This document shows positions 27,981-35,801 of a DNA stretch of 64,000 nucleotides, one piece after another. A program made the translations under genes and the position numbers. This DNA comes from Rhodobacter sp. (lineage in GTDB: Bacteria; Pseudomonadota; Alphaproteobacteria; Rhodobacterales; Rhodobacteraceae). Below the pieces are notes generated by a model, which did no database searches, was not told the DNA's origin, and was given only the letters and a program-made list of their open reading frames with translations. Every line of letters begins with the position of its first letter. Positions within the stretch are counted from its first letter, which is position 1. The stretch covers positions 62,001 to 126,000 of the forward strand of contig JADJAB010000003.1 in assembly GCA_016704435.1 (NCBI GenBank). The letters are read 5' to 3'.

Positions 27981-28052
27981 GCGGCGGCAGCCTCGGGGAG
28001 GAGGAGAGGCGCCGCCGCGGGTTCCGTCGGCCCGAGGGAGGAGGAGAGGGCC
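27981..28052 (-). ncRNA. CcsR-like (cuckoo) sRNA, distal copy
   Basis: Two hairpins whose loops carry CUCCUCCC when read on the minus strand. One pairs GGCCC (28029-28033) with GGGCC (28048-28052). The other pairs 27981-27994 with 28006-28118-side arms ending at 28118 (13 bp with a bulged A), loop at 27995-28005. In R. sphaeroides, CcsR RNAs are two-hairpin RNAs with this loop motif, cotranscribed with a DUF1127 gene. The same arrangement is seen here. The name is by analogy; no expression data. Confidence 0.65.
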
Positions 28053-28084
28053 GCCGAAATCGTCTGTCCTTTGCGGCGGGAGGG

Positions 28085-28121
28085 GGGCCACGTTCCAGTG
28101 GCCCGAGGGGGGGCGGGGGCC
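28085..28121 (-). ncRNA. Degenerate CcsR-like hairpin pair, middle copy
   Basis: A 7-bp hairpin pairs GGGCCAC (28085-28091) with GTGGCCC (28098-28104). An alternative 5-bp stem pairs 28100-28104 with 28117-28121 around a loop that reads as a C-run rather than CUCCUCCC on the minus strand. It lies between the two clearer sRNA copies and may be a decayed third one or a spacer. Confidence 0.4.
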
Positions 28122-28131
28122 TGAAAACTGC

Positions 28132-28199
28132 GGCGCCGCCGAGGGAGGAGAGGCAGCGCCGCCTTTGCCATGGACCCCGAGGGAGGAGGAGAGGGGCCC
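28132..28199 (-). ncRNA. CcsR-like (cuckoo) sRNA, copy next to DUF1127
   Basis: Two hairpins on the minus strand: GGGCCCC/GGGGTCC (28193-28199 with 28172-28178), loop of 14 nt with CUCCUCCC, and a 9-bp stem pairing 28152-28160 with 28132-28140, loop CUCUCCUCCC-like. They start 12 bases after the DUF1127 stop codon. The exposed CCUCCUCCC resembles an anti-Shine-Dalgarno sequence, fitting the known family, whose members act in stress responses in Rhodobacter. Confidence 0.7.
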
Positions 28200-28211
28200 G
28201 AGCAAGAAACC

Positions 28212-28427
28212 TCAGTTGCCGTAGGCCGCCTCATGGGCGACGCGGGCGATGTCTGAACGCGACAGGCCCAGATCGGCCAGCTCGCGGTCGTTCAGCTGCG
28301 AAAGCTCGGTCAGCGTGCGGGAATAAAGCCCGCGCTGCGCCATCGCCGTCTTCAGCCGGGCCAGAAGGCCGGTGAACAGGCCCTGGCTGCGGGCCGGGGC
28401 GGTGCGGGTGGTGGTGATAAAAGCCAT
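28212..28427 (-). CDS. DUF1127 small protein, CcaF1-like
   Basis: A 71-residue basic protein starting MAFITTTRTAPARSQGLF and ending with the DUF1127 block LSQLNDRELADLGLSRSDIARVAHEAAYGN. In R. sphaeroides the protein CcaF1 (RSP_6037) has the same length and domain and is encoded directly upstream of the CcsR sRNAs; it binds RNA and affects sRNA maturation. Here the same order is kept, with sRNA-like hairpins from 28199 down. ATG 28427 follows AGAGGCAAG. A heat-shock-type promoter lies 56 bp upstream. Confidence 0.88.
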   Translation of the reverse strand: MAFITTTRTAPARSQGLFTGLLARLKTAMAQRGLYSRTLTELSQLNDRELADLGLSRSDIARVAHEAAYGN

Positions 28428-28482
28428 GTTTTTCTTGCCTCTGGATCGTTGCTGCGGACGTTCTGTCCTGCTGTTGAGGCTA

Positions 28483-28510
28483 ACATGGGGTATTTGCTGC
28501 GACTGCACAA
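28483..28510 (-). promoter_or_regulatory. RpoH-type promoter for the DUF1127-sRNA transcript
   Basis: On the minus strand TTGTGC (28505-28510), then a 14-bp spacer, then CCCCATGT (28483-28490). The second half fits the heat-shock sigma consensus CCCCATNT exactly and the first is a weak CTTGAA match. The R. sphaeroides CcsR locus is known to be driven by RpoH sigma factors, which supports the call. The start site would lie near 28476. Confidence 0.6.
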
Positions 28511-28676
28511 TGACCGGCATTCGCAATGCTGCCATGCAGCATCCGCATGCCTGATGATCACGAATTCGTCATGTTTACCAATGCCTTTGATGAAAATTTG
28601 AACGATTGGTCAAGCAGGTCTTGTCCTTTGCCCAAAACCTGACGACCTTGATCGGGAAAGTGGCGGAGGATGGATC

Positions 28677-29762
28677 ATGACGGTAACGCGCGAGACGGTT
28701 CTGGCGGCTCTGGACGGGGTCGCGCTGCCGGGCGGCGGCACGCTGGTGTCGCGCGACCTGATTCGCGCCTTGCAGGTCGACGAGGGGCCGCAAGGCGCCA
28801 CCATCCGCTTCGTGATCGAGGCTGCGACGCCTGACGACGCCCGCGCGCTGGCCCCGGCGCAAGCCCTGGCCGAGGCGGCGCTGAAGGCACTTTCGGGTGT
28901 GGCGCAGGTGCAGGCGGTGATGACGGCGCACGGACCCGCAAAGAAGGAGCCGGCCCCCAGCCTGAAGATCGGCGGCCATCCGACGCCGCAGGCGGCCGGG
29001 CCGCAGAAGGTGTCGGGTGTGGCGCGGATCCTGGCGGTGGCCAGCGGCAAGGGTGGTGTGGGCAAATCCACCGTGTCGTCAAATCTGGCCGTGGCATTGG
29101 CGCGGCAGGGCCGGCGCGTGGGTCTGCTGGATGCCGATATCCATGGCCCCAGCCAGGCCAAGATGATGGGCGTCAGCGCCCGCCCGCAAAGCCCCGATGG
29201 CAAGATCATCGAGCCGGTCGAGGCGCATGGCGTCAAGATGATGTCGCTGGGGCTGATGCTGAAAGAGGGCGAGGCGGTGATCTGGCGCGGCCCGATGCTG
29301 ATGGGCGCGTTGCAGCAGCTTCTGGGCCAGGTCAACTGGGGCACGCTGGATGTGCTCGTCGTCGATCTGCCCCCCGGCACCGGCGATGTGCAACTGACGC
29401 TTTGCCAGCGCACGCAACTGACCGGCGCGCTGGTGGTGTCGACCCCGCAGGACGTGGCGCTTCTGGATGCGCGCAAGGCTCTGGACATGTTCGCCAAGCT
29501 GAAGACCCCGGTCCTGGGCCTGATCGAGAACATGTCGACCTATATCTGCCCGAATTGCGGGCATGAGGCGCATATCTTCGGCCATGGCGGCGTCGCGGCC
29601 GAGGCGGCGAAGCTTGACCTGCCGTTCCTGGGAGAGTTGCCACTGGCGCTTGAGGTGCGGCAGGCGGGTGATGCCGGCACCCCGATCGCGGCCGGTGACG
29701 GCCCGCATGCCGAGGCCTATGCCCGGCTGGCGCAACGGCTGGTCGCCGGTGGCATGGCCTGA
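28677..29762 (+). CDS. mrp: Mrp/ApbC-type P-loop Fe-S cluster carrier ATPase
   Basis: A 361-residue MinD/Mrp-family NTPase that carries and delivers iron-sulfur clusters. The N-terminal MIP18-like part spans about residues 1-100. The P-loop AVASGKGGVGKSTVSSNLAV is near residue 123, then GLLDADIHGPSQAKMMGV and VVDLPPGTGDVQLTL (switch II). The cluster-binding pair is in MSTYICPNCGHEAHIFGHGG (CPNC). Start ATG 28677 follows GGCGGAGGATGG. It stands alone, divergent from the DUF1127 unit. Confidence 0.94.
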   Translation: MTVTRETVLAALDGVALPGGGTLVSRDLIRALQVDEGPQGATIRFVIEAATPDDARALAPAQALAEAALKALSGVAQVQAVMTAHGPAKKEPAPSLKIGGHPTPQAAGPQKVSGVARILAVASGKGGVGKSTVSSNLAVALARQGRRVGLLDADIHGPSQAKMMGVSARPQSPDGKIIEPVEAHGVKMMSLGLMLKEGEAVIWRGPMLMGALQQLLGQVNWGTLDVLVVDLPPGTGDVQLTLCQRTQLTGALVVSTPQDVALLDARKALDMFAKLKTPVLGLIENMSTYICPNCGHEAHIFGHGGVAAEAAKLDLPFLGELPLALEVRQAGDAGTPIAAGDGPHAEAYARLAQRLVAGGMA

Positions 29763-29780
29763 CGGCGACGACCGTTCTGC

Positions 29781-29799
29781 AAGGCGCGTCCCGCGCCTT
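29781..29799 (+). terminator. Hairpin after mrp
   Basis: A perfect 8-bp stem (AAGGCGCG at 29781-29788, CGCGCCTT at 29792-29799) with a 3-base loop, 18 bp past the mrp stop. It lacks a strong T-run, so its termination strength is uncertain. Confidence 0.45.
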
Positions 29800-30499
29800 C
29801 GGCTTGTCCTCGCGTCGGGCGCGGGAAGACGGCGGAAAGCCCCGAAGTGCCTGCCCCGCCCGTCAGCAGTGCGGGCCATGGGATGGCGCGGGACAGGTCC
29901 GAAGGCGAATCACAGGACACGGGATTTCACGGGACTGGTTCTGATTCCTGCCCGCCGATGGCTTGATTCACCGCTCTGAACCGGTTTTTTCCGTGGCTGC
30001 GGCGCCCATATTCCGGTAATCTTCGAAAAAATTTGGGATGGTGCGGGAAATAATCGTTCTCTCCCGACGCCACTACATATAGCGGCTCACCTTGCCGTGA
30101 TCCCAATGGATAGCTTCGTGATCGGTCAAATCGACACAAGATGCTGCTTTGCGACCCTCTTCCGCACAACATCTCGGGGATCCGCGCCCAAAAAATCCCT
30201 TGCTATCCCATAGGCTCCCATGTCATCCCTTTCTTACGGAAGATGGAACGGGCAGAACAAAACGCAGGGGCAGCGACAGACCCCGAACAAGGCGAAAAAA
30301 GGCAGCTTCATACAGGCAGCCCCTTTCATCGGAAGACAGAGATCCGGCGCGCGAGCGAGCAGACATCTCCCCCAGGTGGCGCGCGTAGCTGGACGCCCAG
30401 CGATGGGACAGCGGCGGATCGGGTAGTGGCAGCAACCCGATCCGCCCATTTCCATTTCAAGGGCATGTGAAACGAGTTTTGGCAGAGGCCACGGGACAG
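29800..30499. other. Long untranslated region upstream of mraZ
   Basis: About 700 bp with short open frames but no convincing gene. It is lower in GC than its surroundings, with A-rich stretches such as AATCTTCGAAAAAATTTGG near 30018, as expected for promoters. It contains the MraZ box array at 30196-30230 and must hold the promoter of the division and cell-wall cluster. Confidence 0.6.
30196..30230 (-). promoter_or_regulatory. MraZ operator: four TGGGA/AGGGA boxes
   Basis: TCCCT (30196-30200), TCCCA (30206-30210), TCCCA (30216-30220) and TCCCT (30226-30230) recur exactly every 10 bp. On the minus strand these are TGGGA/AGGGA boxes with 5-bp spacers, the pattern MraZ is known to bind upstream of its own operon (TGGGN boxes with 5-bp gaps). 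They lie about 270 bp before mraZ. Confidence 0.7.
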
Positions 30500-31006
30500 A
30501 TGTCTGAGGCGTTCAGAGGCGAATTCTACCAGAAGGTAGACCAGAAGGCGCGGGTCTCGATTCCCGCCGCCTTTCGCCGCATCCTGGATGCCGACGACCC
30601 GCAGAAGGGCGAAAAGAACGGCACCCGGCTCTACATGGTCTATGGCGGCAAGACGCGCCGTTTCGTCGAATGCTATTCCAAGGCCGGCGCCGATGCGCTG
30701 GCGGCCCGGATCGAGGGCATGGACCTGGGCTCCGCCGAACGCGACCGCGCCGAACGCGACCTGATCAGCCGCAGCGTGATGGTCGAGATCGAGCCGGACG
30801 GCCGCATCGTCCTGCCGCCCAAGGTGCGCGAGAAGATGGGCTTTCTGGGCGAGGACCTGTCTTCGGGTGGCGAAGCCGCTTTTGCGGGCTTCACCAACCG
30901 TTTCAAGCTTTATCGCCGCGAAGTCTACGAGGCCGAACTGGCCGATGACGACGAGGACGACACCGATCCGCTGACCCTTGTGGGCCGCGCCCGCCGCAGC
31001 GGGTAA
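30500..31006 (+). CDS. mraZ: Transcriptional regulator MraZ
   Basis: MraZ is an AbrB-fold ring-forming regulator that represses the division and cell-wall cluster it heads. The 168-residue product begins MSEAFRGEFYQKVDQKARVSIPAAFRRIL, then FVECYSKAGADALAARIEG, and the second half-domain is VEIEPDGRIVLPPKVREKMGF. The C terminus is a long acidic tail (EAELADDDEDDTDP). An in-frame GTG at 30467 would add 11 residues; ATG 30500 matches homologs. Four binding boxes lie upstream. Confidence 0.95.
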   Translation: MSEAFRGEFYQKVDQKARVSIPAAFRRILDADDPQKGEKNGTRLYMVYGGKTRRFVECYSKAGADALAARIEGMDLGSAERDRAERDLISRSVMVEIEPDGRIVLPPKVREKMGFLGEDLSSGGEAAFAGFTNRFKLYRREVYEAELADDDEDDTDPLTLVGRARRSG

Positions 31007-31010
31007 GGCG

Positions 31011-32012
31011 ATGTCCGCCGCTGCCATGGCCCCCCCGAACGATCCCCACACGCCGGTCCTGCTGGCGCCGCTCCTGAAGGCTGTCGCCCCCGTCCGGGGG
31101 CTTTGGCTTGACGGCACTTTCGGGGCAGGGGGCTATACACGCGGTCTGTTGCAGGCGGGCGCCGACCGGGTGATCGGCATCGACCGCGACCCGATGGCAC
31201 ATCAGCTGGCCGCGGCATGGGTCGCCAACCAGGCCGGCAAGGTGGTGCTGAAGCCGGGTACCTTTTCCGCGCTCGATACCCTGGCCGGAGAGCCGCTTGA
31301 CGGCGTGGTCCTTGACCTCGGCGTGTCGTCGATGCAGATCGACCAGGCCGAACGCGGGTTTTCCTTCCAGAAGGAAGGCCCCCTCGACATGCGGATGAGC
31401 CAGGATGGCCCCTCTGCCGCCGATCTGGTCAACACCGCCTCGGAAGCCGAGATCGCCGACATCCTTTACCTCTATGGCGAGGAACGCGCCTCGCGCCGCA
31501 TCGCGCGGGCCATCGTCGAGGCCCGCGCCGCCGCGCCGATCACCACCACCCTGCGGCTGGCCGAGATCGTCGCCCGCCAGTTGCCGCGCCCCAAGCCCGG
31601 CCAAAGCCACCCGGCGACCCGCAGCTTTCAGGCCATCCGCATCGCCGTGAACGCCGAGTTCACCGAACTGGCCGAAGGGCTGGCCGCCGCCGAGCGCGCG
31701 TTGAAGCCCGGCGGCAAGCTGGCCGTCGTCAGCTTTCACAGCCTCGAGGACCGCATCGTCAAGCGGTTCTTCCAGCTTGCCTCGGGGCAGGAGGCGAACG
31801 CCAACCGCTACGCCCCCGCCACCAGCCAGGCCACGCCCCGCTTCACGCTGGAGCCGCGCAAGGCGATCGGCCCCGATGCCACCGAACTGGCCGCCAACCC
31901 GCGCGCCCGCAGCGCCAAGCTGCGGGTCGGCATCCGCACCGATGCCCCCGCCAAAGCCATTGCGCCCGCCGATCTGGGCCTTCCCACCTTCAGCCGCAAA
32001 GGACGCCGCTGA
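31011..32012 (+). CDS. rsmH: 16S rRNA (cytosine-1402 N4) methyltransferase
   Basis: RsmH (MraW) methylates C1402 of 16S rRNA using S-adenosylmethionine. The 333-residue protein has HTPVLLAPLLKAVAP, the SAM-binding WLDGTFGAGGYTRGLL, VIGIDRDPMAHQLA, VVLDLGVSSMQIDQAERGFS and LAVVSFHSLEDRIVKRFF, all family blocks. It starts 4 bp after mraZ and 1 bp before ftsL begins, in a tight operon. Confidence 0.96.
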   Translation: MSAAAMAPPNDPHTPVLLAPLLKAVAPVRGLWLDGTFGAGGYTRGLLQAGADRVIGIDRDPMAHQLAAAWVANQAGKVVLKPGTFSALDTLAGEPLDGVVLDLGVSSMQIDQAERGFSFQKEGPLDMRMSQDGPSAADLVNTASEAEIADILYLYGEERASRRIARAIVEARAAAPITTTLRLAEIVARQLPRPKPGQSHPATRSFQAIRIAVNAEFTELAEGLAAAERALKPGGKLAVVSFHSLEDRIVKRFFQLASGQEANANRYAPATSQATPRFTLEPRKAIGPDATELAANPRARSAKLRVGIRTDAPAKAIAPADLGLPTFSRKGRR

Positions 32013-32013
32013 C

Positions 32014-32418
32014 ATGCGCCCCGTGCTCTATGTCCTGACCTTTCTTGCCGTGATCGCGCTGGGCTTCTGGGCCTACCGCGAGAACTACGCCACCCAGGCC
32101 AGTCTGCGCGACGTGCGCCATCTGCAAGGCGAGATCGCCAACCTGCGCGAGGCGCTGTCGGTGCAGCGGGCCGAATGGGCCTATCTCAACCGCCCCGACC
32201 GCTTGCGCGAACTGGCCGGGCTGAACTTCGACCGCCTCGGCCTTCTGCCGATGGAGCCGGGGCAATTCGGCACCGCCGCGCAGGTTGCCTATCCGGTGCC
32301 GGAAATTCCCGCCATCATCGGCCCGGTCGATGTGATCGGCGATATCAGCGCCGTCGAGGATACCGCCGCCGATCAGGCCGAAACCATCGCCGCACAGGCG
32401 GCGGAACAGGGGCTATGA
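32014..32418 (+). CDS. ftsL: Cell division protein FtsL
   Basis: A 134-residue bitopic protein of the division complex (FtsQLB). One N-terminal membrane segment (VLYVLTFLAVIALGFWAY) is followed by a coiled-coil-like stretch (SLRDVRHLQGEIANLREALSVQRAEWAYLN) and the conserved NRPDRLRELAGLNFDRLGLLPM. The C-terminal tail is an alanine- and glutamine-rich extension. It overlaps ftsI by 4 bp (ATGA). Sequence is weakly conserved in the family; position and motifs decide the call. Confidence 0.9.
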   Translation: MRPVLYVLTFLAVIALGFWAYRENYATQASLRDVRHLQGEIANLREALSVQRAEWAYLNRPDRLRELAGLNFDRLGLLPMEPGQFGTAAQVAYPVPEIPAIIGPVDVIGDISAVEDTAADQAETIAAQAAEQGL

Positions 32419-34211
32419 CCATGCGCACACCGCTTCGCCCGCTTGCCCGCATCCTGAAGGCCCGCGCCCATGGCGAGAACCCCGACCTGATCGAGCGCGA
32501 GAACCTCGCCCGCCGCCACGAGGCGATGCGCGAGCGCACCCATTCCCGCGCCGCCGCCCGGCTGGGCCTGCTGGCGGTGGCCTTCGGGGCGTTCTACCTG
32601 ACCATCGGCATACGCATGGGCCATCTGGCGGCCTCCGAGCCGAGCGAGCCGGTGGCCTCGGCACCCGGCGCGGAAATCGTGGCGCAGCGCGCCGACATCA
32701 CTGACCGCAACGGCCGGATCCTGGCCACCAACATGACCACGCAGGCGCTCTATGCCCACCCCAAGGTCATGGTGGACCCCAAGGGGTCTGCGCAGAAGCT
32801 GGCCGCGATCTTCCCCGAACTGGACGCCGCCGTGCTTGAACGCCGCTTCACCGACGGCCGCAGCTTCATCTGGATCCGCAAGGTGCTGTCGCCCGAACAG
32901 GTGCAGCTGGTGCATGAGATCGGCGACCCCGGCCTGCTGTTCGGCCCGCGCGAGATGCGGCTTTACCCCAACGGCACGCTGGCCGCGCATGTCCTTGGCG
33001 GCTATGCCTTCGGCGCCGAGGGCGTGCATTCGGCCGAGGTGATCGGCACCGCCGGCATCGAGAAAGCCATGGACGCCCGCCTGCGCGACCCCGCGCAGGG
33101 CGGCGAGCCGTTGACCCTGTCGATCGACCTGACCGTGCAAGCCACGGTCGAAGAGCTTCTGGGCGCCGCCATCACTGCGCTGAATGCCAAAGGTGGCGCC
33201 GTCATCATGATGGACGTGCGCAGCGGCGAGATCATCGCGATGGCCTCGGCCCCCACCTTCGACCCCAACGACCGCCCGGTCCCCCTAGTGTCGAAGGATG
33301 CCGAAGCCTCGGACAGCCCCTTGTTCAATCGCGCGGTGCAGGGGGTCTATGAACTTGGCTCCACCTTCAAGATTTTCGCCGTGGCGCAGGCGATGGAACT
33401 GGGGCTGGTGAACCCGCAGACCATGGTCGATGCCAATGCGCCGATGATCTGGGGCAAGCACAAGATCAAGGAGTTCGAGGGCCACAACTACGGCCCGCTG
33501 CTCTCGGTCACCGATGTCATCACCAAGTCGTCGAACGTCGGCACCGCGCATATCGCGCTGATGATCGGGCCGTTGCGCCAGCAGGCTTTTCTCAAGTCGC
33601 TGGGCCTGTTCGACCCCACCCCGCTGGAGCTGATCGAAGCGCCCGGCGCAAAGCCCCTGATCCCCCGCAAGTGGCCGGAAATCGTTACCATAACAACATC
33701 TTACGGTCACGGCATGTCGGCCAGCCCGATGCATCTCGCCGCCGCCTATGCGGCCATCGCCAACGGTGGCATCTACGTCAAACCGACGCTGCTGAAGCAA
33801 TCCGGCCCGGCCAGGGGCACCCGCGTGATGTCCGAAGAGGTGGCGCGCGAATCGCGCAAGATGCTGCGACGGGTGGTCACCGACGGCACCGCCTCGCTTG
33901 GCGAAGTGCCGGGCTACGAGGTCGCGGGCAAGACCGGCACCGCCGACAAGCCGAAGAAATCCGGCGGCTACTACAAGGACAAGGTGATCAACACCTTCGC
34001 CGCGATGTTCCCCGCCTCGGACCCGCGCTATGTGCTGATCGTGACGCTGGACGAGCCGGTCGATACCTCGGGGCCGAAGCCCAAGCGCACGGCGGGCTGG
34101 ACCTCGGTCCCGGTCGCGGCCGAGATGATCCGCCGGATCGCCCCGATCTTGGGCCTGCGACCGCAACTTGAACTTCCCGACCGTTCCACGCTAACAGCCG
34201 CTGGCAACTGA
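32415..34211 (+). CDS. ftsI: Penicillin-binding protein 3 (division transpeptidase)
   Basis: FtsI cross-links septal peptidoglycan in the periplasm. The 598-residue protein has a cytoplasmic basic tail, a membrane anchor near residues 50-70 (LLAVAFGAFYLTIGI), the PBP-dimer domain and the transpeptidase domain. Active motifs are SxxK in ELGSTFKIF (S316), SxN in KSSNVG and KTG in VAGKTGTADKP (K506). It overlaps ftsL and is 12 bp before murE. Confidence 0.96.
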   Translation: MTMRTPLRPLARILKARAHGENPDLIERENLARRHEAMRERTHSRAAARLGLLAVAFGAFYLTIGIRMGHLAASEPSEPVASAPGAEIVAQRADITDRNGRILATNMTTQALYAHPKVMVDPKGSAQKLAAIFPELDAAVLERRFTDGRSFIWIRKVLSPEQVQLVHEIGDPGLLFGPREMRLYPNGTLAAHVLGGYAFGAEGVHSAEVIGTAGIEKAMDARLRDPAQGGEPLTLSIDLTVQATVEELLGAAITALNAKGGAVIMMDVRSGEIIAMASAPTFDPNDRPVPLVSKDAEASDSPLFNRAVQGVYELGSTFKIFAVAQAMELGLVNPQTMVDANAPMIWGKHKIKEFEGHNYGPLLSVTDVITKSSNVGTAHIALMIGPLRQQAFLKSLGLFDPTPLELIEAPGAKPLIPRKWPEIVTITTSYGHGMSASPMHLAAAYAAIANGGIYVKPTLLKQSGPARGTRVMSEEVARESRKMLRRVVTDGTASLGEVPGYEVAGKTGTADKPKKSGGYYKDKVINTFAAMFPASDPRYVLIVTLDEPVDTSGPKPKRTAGWTSVPVAAEMIRRIAPILGLRPQLELPDRSTLTAAGN

Positions 34212-34223
34212 TCGGGGGCGGGC

Positions 34224-35702
34224 ATGGCGGGTGAAAAGCGGCTGTCGGAACTGGGGCTGAAGGCAAGGCAGGGGCGCGACCCGGCGCTGTCCGGGCTGAC
34301 CCTCGACAGCCGCGCGGCGCGTCCCGGCACGCTCTTTGCCGCGCTTCCCGGCAGCACCCGCCACGGCGCCGATTTCATCGCCACCGCGCTGGAACTGGGC
34401 GCGGCGGCGATCCTGACCGACCCGATGGGCGCGATCATCGCCTCCGAAGCCCTCGGCCGCTCCGACGCCGCCCTCGTCGTCGCCGACGACCCGCGTGAGG
34501 CGCTGGCCTATGCCGCCGCCCTGTGGTTCGCCGCGCAGCCCGAAACCATGGTCGCCGTCACCGGCACCAACGGCAAGACCTCCGTGGCCACCTTCACCCG
34601 CCAGATCTGGGCCGCGCTGGGGCACGAGGCGATCAACATCGGCACCACCGGCATCGAAGGCGCCTGGGCCGCGCCGTCGTCGCACACCACGCCGGACCAG
34701 ATCACCCTGCACCGGATGCTGTCGCAGGCCGCCGCCGCCGGTGTCACCCACGCGGCGATGGAGGCCTCTTCCCACGGCCTCGACCAGCGCCGGCTTGAAG
34801 GTGTCCGGCTCAAGGCAGCGGGCTTCACCAACCTGACCCAGGACCACCTGGATTATCACCACACGATGGAGGCCTATCTCGCCGCCAAGATCGGGCTTTT
34901 CACCCGGCTCTTGCCCGAGGACGGCGCGGCGGTGGTCAACCTCGACGGCGCGCATGGCTCCGACATCGCCGAGATCGCGCTGACCCGCGGCCTCAGCCTC
35001 CTGACCACCGGCACCGGGCAGGGCGCCGACCTGCAGATTGCCGCGATCCGCCCCGACGCCACAGGGCAGGAGGTGCGCTACCTCTGGCAGGGCCGCGCCT
35101 TCCAGACCCGGCTCAACCTGATCGGCGCCTTCCAGGCCGAAAACGTCGCCCTCGCCGCAGGCCTTGCCATCGCCGCGGGCGACCTGCCCGAGGCGGTCCT
35201 CGCCACGCTGCCCCGCCTGACCGGAGTGCGCGGCCGGATGCAGCTGGCCGCCACAAGGGCCAACGGCGCCTCGGTGTTCGTCGATTACGCCCATACCCCC
35301 GACGCCGTCGCCACCGCGCTCACGGCGCTGCGCCCGCATGTCATGGGCCGGCTGGTCATCGCCTTCGGCGCCGGCGGCGACCGCGACACCTCCAAGCGGC
35401 CGCTGATGGGCGCTGCCGCCGCCGCCCATGCCGACGTCCTCTTCGTCACCGACGACAACCCGCGCGGCGAAGACCCCGCCGCCATCCGTGCCGCCATCCT
35501 GACAGCCTGTCCCGAGGCCAACGAGGTCGGCGACCGCGCCGAGGCCATCCTGCGCGCCGTCGATGCGCTGCAACCCGGCGACGCGCTTCTGATCGCCGGC
35601 AAGGGCCACGAGACCGGCCAGGTCATCAACGGCGATGTTTTCCCCTTTGACGATGTCGAACAGGCCTCTATCGCCGTCGCAGCCCTTGACGGAGTGATCT
35701 GA
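34224..35702 (+). CDS. murE: UDP-MurNAc-tripeptide synthetase (meso-DAP adding)
   Basis: MurE adds the third residue of the peptidoglycan stem peptide. The 492-residue ligase has the ATP-binding GTNGKTS at residue 114, the EASSHGLDQRRLEG block, and the tail motif TDDNPRGEDP (D411-R414), which selects meso-diaminopimelate, as in Gram-negative bacteria. Start ATG 34224. A hairpin repeat lies in the gap before murF. Confidence 0.96.
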   Translation: MAGEKRLSELGLKARQGRDPALSGLTLDSRAARPGTLFAALPGSTRHGADFIATALELGAAAILTDPMGAIIASEALGRSDAALVVADDPREALAYAAALWFAAQPETMVAVTGTNGKTSVATFTRQIWAALGHEAINIGTTGIEGAWAAPSSHTTPDQITLHRMLSQAAAAGVTHAAMEASSHGLDQRRLEGVRLKAAGFTNLTQDHLDYHHTMEAYLAAKIGLFTRLLPEDGAAVVNLDGAHGSDIAEIALTRGLSLLTTGTGQGADLQIAAIRPDATGQEVRYLWQGRAFQTRLNLIGAFQAENVALAAGLAIAAGDLPEAVLATLPRLTGVRGRMQLAATRANGASVFVDYAHTPDAVATALTALRPHVMGRLVIAFGAGGDRDTSKRPLMGAAAAAHADVLFVTDDNPRGEDPAAIRAAILTACPEANEVGDRAEAILRAVDALQPGDALLIAGKGHETGQVINGDVFPFDDVEQASIAVAALDGVI

Positions 35703-35717
35703 CGTGACCGAAAGCCC

Positions 35718-35776
35718 CTTCATCTTGGCCCAAATACTCTCGGGGGGCGCCGAAGGCGGGGGGCAGACAGCCCCCC
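35718..35776 (+). repeat. Bipartite hairpin intergenic repeat, part copy B
   Basis: Contains CTTCATCTTGGC, AAATACTCTCGGGGGGC and a 7-bp hairpin GGGGGGC (35758-35764)/GCCCCCC (35770-35776). It matches the right half of the minus-strand copy at 436-520, but the first hairpin arm is missing. It lies between murE and murF, inside the operon, so it is probably not a full terminator. Confidence 0.6.
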
Positions 35777-35801
35777 TCGACGGTCCGGCCAGGATCGCCG
35801 C

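Noticed and set aside
29763..30466. Short open frames upstream of mraZ
   Set aside because: None has a family motif or plausible ribosome site, and the region holds regulatory sites.
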